From Nemertoderma westbladi (lineage: Eukaryota; Xenacoelomorpha; Nemertodermatida; Nemertodermatidae), in contig JAUCBJ010008603.1 of NCBI GenBank assembly GCA_032718475.1, positions 1 through 64,000 of the forward strand: DNA of 64,000 bases. The letters run 5' to 3'. This document shows positions 1-13,100 of the stretch, piece by piece. Each line of letters opens with the position of its first letter. Positions within the stretch are counted from its first letter, which is position 1. Position numbers and translations under genes: made by a program. The notes under the pieces were generated by a model. That model saw only the letters and a program-made list of their open reading frames with translations, made no database searches and was not told the DNA's origin.

Positions 1-536
1 ATACACTATACATATATTCAGTGTTAACCCATTATTATTTGTTTACTTTAGTTTAGTTTTCTCAGTAATAAATTATTAGTTAGTTATTTTCTGTTTTTCC
101 CCGGTCCCTTGTTTCAGTCAAATGTATCCGTCAATGTAGCCTGTTGTTCATTTTTCTGAATTGTTAAGAATTTTTTTGCAAAATTATATGTTGTTGTCCC
201 GTGTATCACTGGGCCCTGACTAAAATTATGTGAAAAAAATGACTTATTGTCCAGAAATCATGGGAAAGTTGTATGATAGTTAGATTTTGGTGTGAAACTG
301 ATTTCTTATTTTTTGTGTAACGAGTGGGGGGGGGGGGGGGGGGGGGCTTTCCATTTGAGAAATAAATGAATCATAATCTTCAGGAACAACATTTACTATT
401 ATTCTCTCATTTACCAAAATATATAATATCTTCTTCACTAATTTATTTTTTCTATTATTTATTACCTTATAATTTTTATCACGAACCTTTTTTTTTATCC
501 GGCTTCCTATCTGCTTTCCATATAACAACTATAAAT
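1..536. other. Upstream region of the aminopeptidase gene, with a 21-base G run
   Basis: AT-rich DNA with no supported gene. A run of 21 G lies at 326-346. The aminopeptidase frame is open upstream from an ATG at 366, but the peptide from 366 to 536 is AT-driven, hydrophobic and low in complexity, so I treat it as 5' leader. Confidence 0.5.
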
Positions 537-3500
537 ATGTCATCAACAAATTTGCAGTCATTGTCAGATCCCAATGAAAAGGACGATGATGACGATGCTT
601 ACATTAAGATGCATCCCATTAATAACTTTACTCCTCATCATTCTTCATTACCAAAAACCCATAGAGATGTCGAGGATGAAGTGGTTCGTGAATCAAACCA
701 AGAGACTGATCCTCTCAAGACACCAACCCAGAAGCCGAAGCATCATAGGATAGTGGAAGTGATACCTCCCCAGATACCTATAGATAAACAGCGGCGGGGT
801 CAGAATAAACCGATCAATATTCAATCAAAAAGGAGTTCTAAAAAAACACGTAAAGGTATTAATTTTGACGAGTATGATGATAGACCCCGTGTAACCTTCA
901 GCCATCCCCCTATGTGTGCAAAACTATTTAATCGAGTTCAATTGCCTATCGTGCTTTTGGTCTTAATGATATTCCTGCTGATGGTCCTCGTATTGGTTGT
1001 TATCATTTTAGCTGTGTTGGTCCATGATCAATCAATTGAACATGAACACCCTCTTGGCGGGAAGATGTGGGATGAACCCAGACTGCCCAAATCGTTGACT
1101 CCTTTTCATTACAAACTCGATTTTACTATCCGGCTCTTTCCCGAATGGGTGTTCGCAGGTCGGGCGATCCTGGGTTTGGAATGCGTCAATTCTACTAATA
1201 TAATCGTATTGCATTCTAATAGTCTGGATATAAACAAAGACAAGATTGCAATCACATCTAAAGACGTAGACATTCCTGATATTGAAAATGTTTTCTACAA
1301 CATTGATCGCCAATATGTCATTGTAAAATTAGCAGAGCCTCTTCGAATTGGTTGTAAAGTTTCTGTGGTTATGGAGTTCCAGGGTGAGATTGGAATAGGA
1401 CTGTTTCGCGGGTCATTTATTGACCCAAATGAGAACATGCTGTACTATGCGGCCACACAGTTCCAGCCAACTTCAGCACGTTCTGTTTTTCCTTGTTTGG
1501 ACGAACCTGCGTTTAGAGCACCTTTCGTCATCTCGATCCGACACCATACCGGTGATAATGCCTTTTCCAATATGGTAGTAAAAGAAACCCAGGACCGTGA
1601 TGGATGGAGGATCACTTCCTTTGAGGAAACACTGAGTATGCCTACCTATCTCGTTACATTTGCGGTTGGCAAACTTGATTCAATACGACAGTTTCAAGCC
1701 GCTGACATCCAAATGGAAGTAATAGCACCTTCAGTTTATGACACTTCTAGTTTCGTCTTCTTTGAACTTGTCACAAGTCGTTCACTCGAAATTTTATCAA
1801 AATATTTTCAGATCCCGTTTGCTTTACCAAAGCTATCTTCTTTAGTGATACCCGATTTTCATGGGGCAATGGAGAATTGGGGACTAATGGTCTTTGCCAC
1901 CGATGTAGCTGCTCTTCCCGAAGGCTCAGCGGAGTTCCTCTACCTAAAGAAAGTGATCGCAAAGTATGCTGCACGTGAGATTTCACATCAGTGGTTTGGT
2001 AACCTAGTAAGCTTCTCGTGGTGGGATGACTTGTGGCTCAGTGAATCTTTCGCGCAGTTTTGTTATTACGAGACCGTGAACGCAATATTTCCGCAATGGG
2101 GGCTTGAAAACACAGCTGTTTACGACAATCTTGTCTCCATGGAGATTGATGCCTTGACTATAACCCACCCTACTGTTACCAATGTGACTACGACCGACCA
2201 GATATGGGAGAACTTCGATGACATCGCTTATAAGAAGGGTGCGGCTTTCCTACGGATGGTTCAATCCCACCTGTCGCATAAAAACCAGACTTTTCGTGAA
2301 GGAGTCGTCAACTATCTCAAGGCGAACCAATACGGAAGTGGAACCCCGGCCCAGCTGTGGGACCATCTAAGGGAGGCGAATGGTCGCGACTTGGACTTCG
2401 ATACTGAATCGTGGACCAAACAGTCTGGGTTCCCCGTCGTCGGTGTGAATGTGAACCCAGCCAAGTCTAGCGTCACTGTGACGCAACAGAGGTTCCTTGT
2501 CGATACCAGAGGTATGTTGTTAAAGGGAAACTGAATAGTTCAAAAGTATAAACTGAACACATTTTTAGACGTTTTATCATGCTTTGGTTTTACCAACAGA
2601 ATTTGCTTTCATTACATGTAACAGTTTCTGTAAAATAATTTTTTTATATTAAAAATGTTCCTTTTTCTGATTATATTTTATTTCCTTCCATTATATACCT
2701 TAGACAACAACGGGTATGAAGAAACTTGGGTGTTTCCTGTTGCGTACACCACGTCCAGTGGCTCATCTGCTAATATCCTTCTCACCCACACTAATTCCCC
2801 TGTTGAGGCTCCTTTAGTCGGATTCCCACTTACTGATGAGTATTGGCTGTTCAACCCAGGTCGCTATGGTTACTACCGCGTCAATTATAACGATTGGTCA
2901 CGTTTCTCTAACGTCTTGTCCAGTGACCCCAGTACATTCCAACCTGCAGATCGCATGGGTTTGATATCGGACGTGTTTGCCTTGACCAAGTCTGGCCACC
3001 AACCAATCGGAACCGCTCTGGAACTCATCCGTTACCTTGTTAACGGGATGGACCAGGATGGTTATGTATGGAAAGTAGTTGAGCGAGAGTTGGATTTTAT
3101 CTATACGATGCTCAAAAACAAATCAGACAAGGAGAAGTTTGAGAAATTTGTTGTGGAAAAAATTATTGCATCGAACTATGTGAATGCTAAGAGTGATGAC
3201 CCAGATAGCGATTATTTTGTTACTATCACCAGAATCGCTTGTCGATACAAACAAATGAACTGCATTAATTATGCCAAACAAAAGTACACAGATTGGTTGT
3301 CGCGTGGAGATGATGTTTTCAGTTCTGACATCTCAGACATTCGGTCCGAGGTGTTCTGCGTCGCAGTGAAGAGTTTCCAAACGGACGCATCGGAGAAGCT
3401 TTGGGCCGCGTTTCGAGCGACCACGGATATCGGCGCACAGCGGGAGATCGTGCAGGGTCTCGGGTGCGGCGACGTCGAGGTCCTCGCGGATATGTTCGGG

Positions 3501-3848
3501 AGGATGTTGGCAGGCGAGGTGGTGAGCTCGGTCTACTCGGGAGCCAATGACGAGCAGGAGTGGTGTCGTGAGGCCGGAGCCCGACGCTTCTGCTGGTCGT
3601 TCATGATGAATTCGGTCAGCCTCCAGTCACTAATGGATGTGTTCCCAGTAAACAAACGGCTTGTCGGTATCCTGGCCAATGGGTTGTCCACCCAAAGCGA
3701 CTTGATACAACTCACGAGTTTTCTTCAAGACAATAACGGTAAACTAGGATCGTACGGAAGTGTTTACAAACAGTCATTAAGTCAGATTAAACGGAATATT
3801 GCTTGGGTTGAAAACAACATGGCCGATTTATTGAAGAAGTTGGAATAA
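537..3848 (+). CDS. M1-family aminopeptidase N, type II membrane protein with a substituted zinc motif
   Basis: Two exons, 537-2511 and 2704-3848, join in frame across a 192-bp intron (donor AG/GTATGT, acceptor TTAG) to give 1,039 residues. Seen: an acidic then basic cytoplasmic N terminus, one membrane segment at about residues 136-162, and an extracellular M1 peptidase domain. The GAMEN substrate motif is at 443-447, the WFGN block follows the zinc motif, the third zinc ligand is E503 and the likely catalytic Tyr is Y565. The second exon holds the C-terminal helical (ERAP1_C-like) domain. Family members remove N-terminal residues from peptides at the cell surface. Odd: the zinc motif HExxH reads R480-E-I-S-H484, so the first zinc-binding His is an Arg (CGT, one transition from CAT). 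Inference: it is probably inactive or strongly impaired unless this base is an error. The start at 537 is chosen because upstream sequence looks non-coding; 366 is an in-frame alternative. Confidence 0.92.
2512..2703 (+). other. Intron of the aminopeptidase gene
   Basis: 192 bp, GTATGT donor and TTAG acceptor, phase 1. Reading through gives a stop at 2532-2534. It holds no array, unlike several introns of the neighbouring genes. Confidence 0.85.
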
Positions 3849-4440
3849 CATTATTCAAACTGCTGAAATGAACTATCGTGCGTTTTGTACATTTTTATTC
3901 AGTTACGTTTTTCGGAGACGGGGCGGGGGGGGGGGGGAGGGGGACTTGACGCAAATCCCATCTCGGTGAATTTATTTATAATCTCAATAGTTATAATTAT
4001 AAATTAAGAGAAAGGAGCAGGTTATAGTTACACTGATACGTTATTCTAACCAATACTATAGACTATTTTATTTTAGGTAGTATCCGGTAATGAGCTGTTA
4101 TTTGCGTCGATTTTCCCCTGGGGGGAGGATAAACCTAGATTGCGTCGATAGTCCCCCGCCTGCCCTCTCTTGTTTTATTAATTTGTGATTTTTATTAATT
4201 GGATTTTTACATTGCGTGATTATCGAACTGAACCAATTCAGCTGACCGTCTAACTTCTCTTAGACTTCTCTTATTTTATTATTTTAATTTCATTTCAGTA
4301 CTGGTCGAGGGCCATTAACATAACTTTCAACAGATGCCAAACTGAACGCCAAAGTAATTTTCTAAAACGCCTTTCTGGAGGGGGGGGGGGGGATTCGATA
4401 GAACTAATTGTAATAATTGTATTAAATGTCCAAGCAGGGT
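3849..4440. other. Intergenic region with a short poly-G inverted-repeat element
   Basis: No coding support. A G-rich tract with 13 consecutive G at 3925-3937, followed by GACGCAAAT, is mirrored near 4140-4170 by TTGCGTCGA followed by a C-rich tract. This suggests a small foldback element of about 250 bp. Another 13-G run lies at 4380-4392. The same GGACGCAA motif and poly-G arrangement recurs at 44866-45671. Confidence 0.4.
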
Positions 4441-6151
4441 GTGGGTGTGGGTCTCTAGCGTTGAACGGTGGGTTGTGCAGGTAAGGTGGATGGGTGTGGG
4501 TGTGGGTCTCTAGCGTTGAACGGTGGGTTCTGCAGGTAAGGTGGATGGGTGTGGGTGTGGGTCTCTAGCGTTGAACGGTGGGTTGTGCAGGTAAGGTGGA
4601 TGGGTGTGAGTCAGTGGGTCTCTAGTGTCGAACGGTGGGTTGTGCAGGTAAGGTGAAAGGGTGTGTGTCAGTGGGTCTCTAGTGTCGAACGGTGGGTTGT
4701 GCAGGTAAGGTGAGATGGGTGTGGGTCAGTGGGTCTCTAGTGTCGAACGGTGGGTTGTGCAGGTAAGGTGGATGGGTGTGAGTCAGTGGGTCTCTAGTGT
4801 CGAACGGTGGGTTGTGCAGGTAAGGTGGATGGGTGTGGGTCAGTGGGTCTCTAGTGTCTGAACGGTGGGTTGTGCAGGTAAGGTGAATGGGTGTGGGTCA
4901 GTGGGTCTCTAGTGTCGAACGGTGGGTTGTGCAGGTAAGGTGGATGGGTGTGGGTCAGTGGGTCTCTAGTGTCGAACGGTGGGTTGTGCAGGTAAGGTGG
5001 ATGGGTGTGAGTCAGTGGGTCTCTAGCGTTGAACGGTGGGTTGTGCAGGTAAGGTGGATGGGTGTGAGTCAGTGGGTCTCTAGTGTCGAACGGTGGGTTG
5101 TGCAGGTAAGGTGGATGGGTGTGGGTCAGTGGGTCTCTAGTGTCGAACGGTGGGTTGTGCAGGTAAGGTGAAAGGGTGTGTGTCAGTGGGTCTCTAGTGT
5201 CGAACGGTGGGTTGTGCAGGTAAGGTGGATGGGTGTGGGTCAGTGGGTCTCTAGTGTCGAACGGTGGGTTGTGCAGGTAAGGTGGATGGGTGTGAGTCAG
5301 TGGGTCTCTAGTGTCGAACGGTGGGTTGTGCAGGTAAGGTGGATGGGTGTGGGTCAGTGGGTCTCTAGTGTCGAACGGTGGGTTGTGCAGGTAAGGTGAA
5401 TGGGTGTGGGTCAGTGGGTCTCTAGTGTCGAACGGTGGGTTGTGCAGGTAAGGTGGATGGGTGTGGGTCAGTGGGTCTCTAGTGTCGAACGGTGGGTTGT
5501 GCAGGTAAGGTGGATGGGTGTGAGTCAGTGGGTCTCTAGCGTTGAACGGTGGGTTGTGCAGGTAAGGTGGATGGGTGTGAGTCAGTGGGTCTCTAGTGTC
5601 GAACGGTGGGTTGTGCAGGTAAGGTGGATGGGTGTGGGTCAGTGGGTCTCTAGTGTCGAACGGTGGGTTGTGCAGGTAAGGTGGATGGGTGTGGGTCAGT
5701 GGGTCTCTAGTGTCGAACGGTGGGTTGTGCAGGTAAGGTGGATGGGTGTGGGTCAGTGGGTCTCTAGTGTCGAACGGTGGGTTGTGCAGGTAAGGTGGAT
5801 GGGTGTGGGTCAGTGGGTCTCTAGTGTCGAACGGTGGGTTGTGCAGGTAAGGTGGATGGGTGTGGGTCTCTAGTGTCGAACGGTGGGTTGTGCAGGTAAG
5901 GTAGATGGGTGAGGGTCAGTGGGTCTCTAGTGTCGAACTGTGGGTTGTGCAGGTAAGGTGGATGGGTGTGGGTCAGTGGGTCTCTAGTGTCGAACGGTGG
6001 GTTGTGCAGGTAAGGTGGATGGGTGTGGGTCAGTGGGTCTCTACCGTCGAACGGTGGGTTGCGCAGGTAAGGTGGATGGCTGTGGGTCAGTGGGTCTCTA
6101 GTGTCGAACTGTGGGTTGTGCAGGTAAGGTGGGTGGGTGTGGTAAGGTGGA
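4441..6151 (+). repeat. 57-bp tandem array, about 30 copies, each with a splice-donor consensus
   Basis: The unit is about 57 bp, the first few being shorter. Every unit contains GTGCAG/GTAAGG, a strong 5' splice-site consensus on the + strand, and most have GGTCTCTAG, acceptor-like, about 22 bp before it. Because 57 is a multiple of 3 the array stays open in one frame, which I regard as an artefact. It lies between the aminopeptidase stop and the first visible OSBP exon. No exon is recognised at its left edge. Confidence 0.9.
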
Positions 6152-7148
6152 TGGGTGGGATTATCACTGGTTTACAATTAATTAATACACCAGATTAATT
6201 GGGCTTCCCAATATATATTACTCGGTTACAGCAATAGGACGGGTTCTAACGCTACGCAGTGGTGTACAGCCTTCAACCGCAATATTGAACAAAAGTAAAA
6301 CTACAATGCTATTGATTCTCGTTTATTGTTTCTGCTGTCTTAGCGCTTTTCCGCTTTTACACACCAATATGGTCAGTTTAGTTTGCCAATGATATGAAAT
6401 CATACTATCATTGTCTTGTTATCATTACAACGACAACATATATCGGAATGGCTTCCATACATCCTTTTAACTCCAACTACTGTTTGTCTACTTCCTTTCG
6501 TGACTTTATGATGTGACCGTAGTATTAACCAATGTATTATTTAACTCAACTCAACAAGTAGTGCCACGCGTTCAGGTGGCTGCCGGGAAATAAATACAAA
6601 TCTCCTCACGAGTAACTCAATCACAAACATCTTTTAGGGTACGCATCAAACTTCGCCCGCGTCCAATCTTCGCCCGCAGGCAATCTTCGCCCACTAAACA
6701 ATTAGTGTTTTGGTTAGAAAGAACCGTCTCTGTAACCTGCTACTTTCCCTCAATTGGTAACAACAAACATCGTTTATTATTTTGGTAAGAAAAGGCCGTC
6801 TCTGTAACCTGCTCCTTTCCATCAATTTGTTACTAAATGGTTACTAACACAAATCTTATTAAATAATATAATTAACCGCTGGGGACTCCCCTGAATACTA
6901 AATAAGTTAGAGTTTACTGATCGATTTCTGGCACTCGGCCAAATGAACAAACAACCCCTAAAGTCGGCCTGCCGTACCATCTCAACAAATCTTATTGTGC
7001 GAAGGTTGCTTGCGGGCGAAGATTGGACACGGGCAAAGATTGAACGCGGGCGAAGGTTGGACGCGGGCGAAGTTTTCACCCAACCTCTTTCAGTCACATT
7101 ATTCCAATCTGGTATTATTTTTAACTAATCTAAATTATTATGTTTTAG
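6152..7148. other. Region upstream of the first visible OSBP exon
   Basis: No gene recognised. It contains the inverted-repeat element at 6651-7072 and two related segments (about 6708-6770 and 6780-6835) sharing CTGTAACCTGCT followed by TTTCC. The same segment appears again near 45542-45600, so it is a dispersed repeat. Confidence 0.5.
6651..7072. mobile_element. MITE-like or foldback element with repetitive inverted ends
   Basis: The left end is about 45 bp of CTTCGCCCGCGTCCAAT-type repeats (6651-6695). The right end, about 7001-7072, is the reverse complement of such repeats, several copies long. The roughly 300 bp between is AT-rich and non-coding. No clear target-site duplication was seen. 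Confidence 0.55.
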
Positions 7149-10100
7149 TCTTGCAGTGAATACTTAACTTTGGCACAAACGCATAAGAAGAAATTGCTGA
7201 AAGCATTGCATTTCGAGAGGGATCAAAGAATTCGTTTGGAGGAGACCATAGAAGTACTTGCCAAACAGCATATGCAATTAGAGCAAAGTTGTCGGAGGAG
7301 CAATTCTTTAGGCCGTAGTAAGTATACAGATAATATTCGAGCAATGGACCGAGTGGTTAAAGTAGCCATTACGGGAGACTCATAAACTATAAAACTAAAT
7401 AATTAACTTTATAGGACTGCTTACTTATTTTACGACGATATCAATTTTATTCAAGCAGTGCAGAATAAAAAGAGAGAAAATTGAAGTTATTATAATTTAT
7501 AATTATACCGAATGAAATGCCTTTTGCGTACACTCTACAGAACGGGGTTATAATCGTTCGATATTTATACCGATATTATGTATATACCACATCTATACCA
7601 TTTCTCATGGAATTTTTAATAAGAATGTTGAAATGATTAAAAAATATGTCTCTCAGTTAGTATTTAGTGAGATTTTAAAGGAACTATTTTTATGTTTATA
7701 TTATAACAGTATTTGTCTCACCTACTAGAGCCGTCCTTTGTAAAGAAAGTCTAAATTGTATTGCTATTATTTGCCGATGTTACATTTTCTAGGTCAATCT
7801 CCCCCAGGCAGCGACGATGAACATTCCGATGACGAGTTTTACGACGCTTTTCAGGAGTTTGAAAAATCTAGCGGTGGTCGCAGTGGAAGTATTCACAGGT
7901 GAGATAGCCAAACGTACTGTAGAGCACAGGTGTGATAGCCAAACGTACTGTAGAGCACAGGTGTGATAGCCAAACGTACTGTAGAGCACAGGTGAGATAG
8001 CCAAACGTACTGTAGAGCACAGGTGAGATAGCCAAACGTACTGTAGAGCACAGGTGTGATAGCCAAACGTACTGTAGAGCACAGGTGAGATAGCCAAACG
8101 TACTGTAGAGCACAGGTGGATAGCCAAACGTAGAGCACAGGTGTGATAGCCAAACGTAGAGCACAGGTGTGATAGCCAAACGTAGAGCACAGGTGTGATA
8201 GCCAAACGTACTGTAGAGCACAGGTGTGATAGCCAAACGTACTGTAGAGCACAGGTGTGATAGCCAAACGTAGAGCACAGGTGTGATAGCCAAACGTAGA
8301 GCACAGGTGTGATAGCCAAACGTACTGTAGAGCTCAGGTGAGATAGCCAAACGTACTGTAGAGCACAGGTGTGATAGCCAAACGTAGAGCACAGGTGTGA
8401 TAGCCAAACGTACTGTAGAGCACAGGTGAGATAGCCAAACGTACTGTAGAGCACAGGTGAGATAGCCAAACGTACTGTAGAGCACAGGTGAGATAGCCAA
8501 ACGTACTGTAGAGCACAGGTGAGATAGCCAAACGTACTGTAGAGCACAGGTGAGATAGCCAAACGTACTGTAGAGCACAGGTGGATAGCCGACGTAGAGC
8601 ACAGGTGTGATAGCCAAACGTAGAGCACAGGTGTGATAGCCAAACGTACTGTAGAGCACAGGTGAGATAGCCAAACGTACTGTAGAGCACAGGTGAGATA
8701 GCCAAACGTACTGTAGAGCACAGGTGAGATAGCCAAACGTACTGTAGAGCACAGGTGTGATAGCCAAACGTACTGTAGAGCACAGGTGAGATAGCCAAAC
8801 GTACTGTAGAGCACAGGTATGATAGCCAAACGTAGAGCACAGGTGTGATAGCCAAACGTAGAGCACAGGTGTGATAGCCAAACGTACTGTAGAGCACAGG
8901 TGAGATAGCCAAACGTACTGTAGAGCACAGGTGTGATAGCCAAACGTAGAGCACAGGTGAGATAGCCAAACGTACTGTAGAGCACAGGTGAGATAGCCAA
9001 ACGTACTGTAGAGCACAGGTGTGATAGCCAAACGTACTGTAGAGCACAGGTGTGATAGCCAAACGTACTGTAGAGCACAGGTGAGATAGCCAAACGTACT
9101 GTAGAGCACAGGTGTGATAGCCAAACGTACTGTAGAGCACAGGTGTGATAGCCAAACGTACTGTAGAGCACAGGTGTGATAGCCAAACGTACTGTAGAGC
9201 ACAGGTGTGATAGCCAAACGTACTGTAGAGCACAGGTGTGATAGCCAAACGTAGAGCACAGGTGTGATAGCCAAACGTAGAGCACAGGTGTGATAGCCAA
9301 ACGTAGAGCACAGGTGTGATAGCCAAACGTAGAGCACAGGTGAGATAGCCAAACGTAGAGCACAGGTGTGATAGCCAAACGTACTGTAGAGCACAGGTGT
9401 GATAGCCAAACGTACTGTAGAGCACAGCTGTGTGATAGCCAAACGTACTGTAGAGCACAGGTGTGATAGCCAAACGTACTGTAGAGCACAGGTGTGATAG
9501 CCGAGCACAGGCTGTGCTATATCTAAGAGTTTAAACACAGTAACATGTATTCCTTCCTTGAGGAGCGAGCCATGAAGTTAGTGGGATTTCGCATATACAC
9601 ACACATTAGCTATTACTATCACATTATCTACTACTTCTACCGTAATCAGCCTGGTGCATTGAAACTGCACATTGAGATTCTATGCGGGCTTATGGACAAA
9701 ATTGCGCCGCCACAACTCCCTAAACTATCCCCCATGACTTTCGCGAGATTATCCGCATCTTCAAGGCCAGTGTCCTTTTAGATGCGTCTCAAGAAAGTCA
9801 TGGGCTGTCCACCATGCTTATTCACTCCATGAGGCTGCCAAAGCACAACATTTTGCACTGGCTGGTCCTCACGGCGAAAGCAATGTCCTGCAAAGCGGAG
9901 GCGATTTTGTTATAGTGTCAAGCTTGGGGGAACCAATGAGACACCTCCAATGTTATATAGTGTCTGGTTGGAGATGTGTGCATTGTACTTGACACAATGA
10001 ACCCGGAGTAGCATTCTTGTGAGTATAAATGACGGCTCAATGATTGTTTACGTCACTCTCTTGGCAACGGTTCGTGAGAATAGAAGATATTGAAAATTAC

Positions 10101-13100
10101 AGAGACTTTCACACAGATAAGCCTCGCAACTCACTATCACAATTTCAGCACAGTTTCAGTATTTTCTCACAGATAATGCCTAGTTGGTCCGACTAAAAAG
10201 TTATTATTTTATAACTGTGTTAGTTAGTTAACCTTGTGTTACACTAGTTACAGACTGGATGTGACCTAGTATCCTTTACAGACGTAGCTATGGTAACCTT
10301 TGATTCTTTACAGACGTAATCCCAGTGCAGCCAGTTTCGATGGGTCCACTGGTTCCGGAATATCTCGAGAATTAACCGAAGACAACCTCAGTAGCAACAG
10401 CGACGAGGATGTCACCGCATTGGAGAATGGCGACGCATCTAAACACAGTGGAGTAAGTCGGATCTCATTACGGTTTACTGTTTACGGTTAAAGTGCGTGA
10501 AATTTATTGAAGCTTTTGAAATTACCTTTTTCATGTAAAGCAAAAATTGAAAGAAACGGTTAAGAAATGGCGGAGGAGTATTTTTCGTGCAAAAAATTTC
10601 ATTCTGAGATAATCGCCTTCAAAGTTCGAACCTTCCCGCGCAAAACTACCAAGTATGGGGGTCTGGTTGGTTAATAGTGTCTGACAGGAAGGAAGCACAC
10701 CGCCGAGCTAAAATTATATTTATGGGGGTTTTCGGGGTCGCTGATCTCATTTCCGATGTCAGTTTTAATATTTGGTGGAATTTAGTATGTCGGTTGTCTG
10801 TCTGTCTGTCTGTCTTACATTTTGAAAGACAGATTGGCAGACAGATATTCCACGATAACTCGAGAACTAAAAGAGATCTCTCTAAGCCGTTTTCAGATTT
10901 GAAATCCCCTTTTAATTCCGCTCTAGTTGCAATAAAATCCAAATTTATGAAATTTTTTGAGAGGCAGGGGCTCCCCCCCCCCCCCCCCCCCCCCTTCATT
11001 ATTATTGGGGGATAGGCAAAAAGACACAAAAAAGAATAATTTTAATGTTCAATATTCTGGATGTTGTTATTAATATCAAATATGTTTGCTTAGTTACCAA
11101 TCTGTGTTTATATTAGTTACCGAATGACGTGCGGAAGAGCGGCGGGTTGGGAAGGAGTCAGACACCCCCAGAGACGGTAACAAAACGCCCTATAACGCCG
11201 TTAAAGAGACAACGGAGGACTACAATACGGGAGAAACCGGAGATGGGATTGAACCTGTGGTCGACAATGAAGAACTGCATAGGGAAGGAGTTGTCCAAGA
11301 TACCAATGCCGGTTAGTGACTGAAGAGCTTTTATTTTATGCTTACGGTATGCCCAGTTTTCCAGGTCCGGTGCTATTTAAGTACGTATGTTGGTATTAGA
11401 GGCGTTTGAATTCAGTTTCGTTCAACCTAATTAGTAACTGCAGAGGTCAGATTCAATTTGAGAGCCAGCAAACCCACGACAAGCGAGCAAATAAACTAGG
11501 AGTGTGAGAGACTCAGAACTGACAATGCAGTGAAGGATGCTTAAACATTTGAAGTACTCCAGTCAATGGACGAAGACCAGTCCGCCCATTCTATTTTCCA
11601 GAATATAATAATAGCCCTCAAGGAATCAGTCAAGAAGCTTTTGTTATGGAATACCTGAAGTAATTGTTGCTGGCATTGGATTGTTATATTGTGACACAGA
11701 AGCTCAGGTACTCTCACCAGATGGTGAAACTGAGTTTTTCTCAATCCTGGATGACATTGTTCTTCTTTCTAAAACGCTAGCAGGAGCACAGCTTCTACTG
11801 AATAAAATTCAGAGGGCTGGGAAACTTGACCACATTTAATAATAATCAATTGAGGAAAGTTGATTACTTGAGATATAGAGCAGCATAAAATAAAAGACAT
11901 AGAAGTTAAGAAAGCAAAGGCTTGGGTAGCTCTATCAAAAATGGATACCATCTGGAAATCAGATCTCTCCAGGCACCTGAAGACTAAGTTCTTTCGAGCC
12001 ACAGTGGAAAGTGTATTTTTATACGGGGGTGAGACCTGGACACTGACTAAATCACTTGAACAACGAATTGATGGTTGCTACACAAGACTACTAAGGGCAG
12101 CCCAAAACATCAGCTGGAGACAACACATGACAATCGCCGAGCTTTATGGTACAATACCACATGTATCAACCACCCTCCGTGAACGCAGATTAAGATTCAG
12201 TGGGCACTGCTGGCGAAGTAAAGACGATGTCAAACCAGATCTACTTCTCTGGCAACCAACTCATGGAAAGCGTAGTCGTGGACGACCGGCCATAACATAT
12301 ATAGATCAACTTGAAAGGGATACTGAACTTGGGAGAAACGAAATTGCGACAACTATGGAGAATCGGGAAGCCTGGAAGGATCTCATTTGCAATGTATGTC
12401 CGAGCTCGCTCGATCTAGTAGTTTATCTGCAATTTATATCATTCTGCCTCACTAATGCGCAGGAAGTAAGAAAGTCTAAGTAGTTTTTGTTCTCACTAAA
12501 TGTCTCTGTGGAACAACAGACTTCCCACAGCCCCCACTAGATGGCGTTGTATTTAACTCCTCAGGTAAACTTCAGCGAACCGCTATCAATGCTACAACGA
12601 CTCACGGAGGAGATGGAATACTCCCGGATACTGGACCAAGCGGCGGCTACATCCGACCAATGGGAGCAGCTGGCTCTGGTCGCTGGATTCACTGCATCCG
12701 CCTACTCCACGACCGCCTCCCAGCGGACCACCAAGCCGTTCAACCCGTTGCTAGGGGAGACCTACGACTGCGATCGTGTAGACGACCTGGGGTGGCGATC
12801 CTTGGCGGAACAGGTTAGCTCTATGTGTTGCTAGACCCGCCACACACTAGATCAACGGGGATATTGATCTCACATCTCTAATTTACTTTGGGCCTTTAGT
12901 GGTGCTACAATTGTAGACTTTCCTACACTGTATGAGTTAGTAATTCCTTATTTTTAGGTTTCACATCACCCTCCCGCCTGCGCTATACATGTTGAGGGTC
13001 GAGGCTGGACTAGTTGGCAAGAATTTACTATGACTTCCAAGTTTAGAGGGAAATATCTTCAGGTTATACCTCAGGTTAGTTGGCAAGGAAACACGTAAAT

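Noticed and set aside
366-536. Upstream in-frame ATG for aminopeptidase N
   Set aside because: The added residues are AT-driven and would place a second hydrophobic segment before the acidic cytoplasmic tail; ATG 537 gives the normal family layout.
7789-9538. Long minus-strand frames of 379-566 codons
   Set aside because: They read the OSBP intron 2 array and exon 2 backwards; the repeat has no stops on that strand.
10282-10313. Earlier acceptor for OSBP exon 3 at the first CTTTACAG
   Set aside because: Reading from it meets TGA before the exon body; the second copy keeps the frame.
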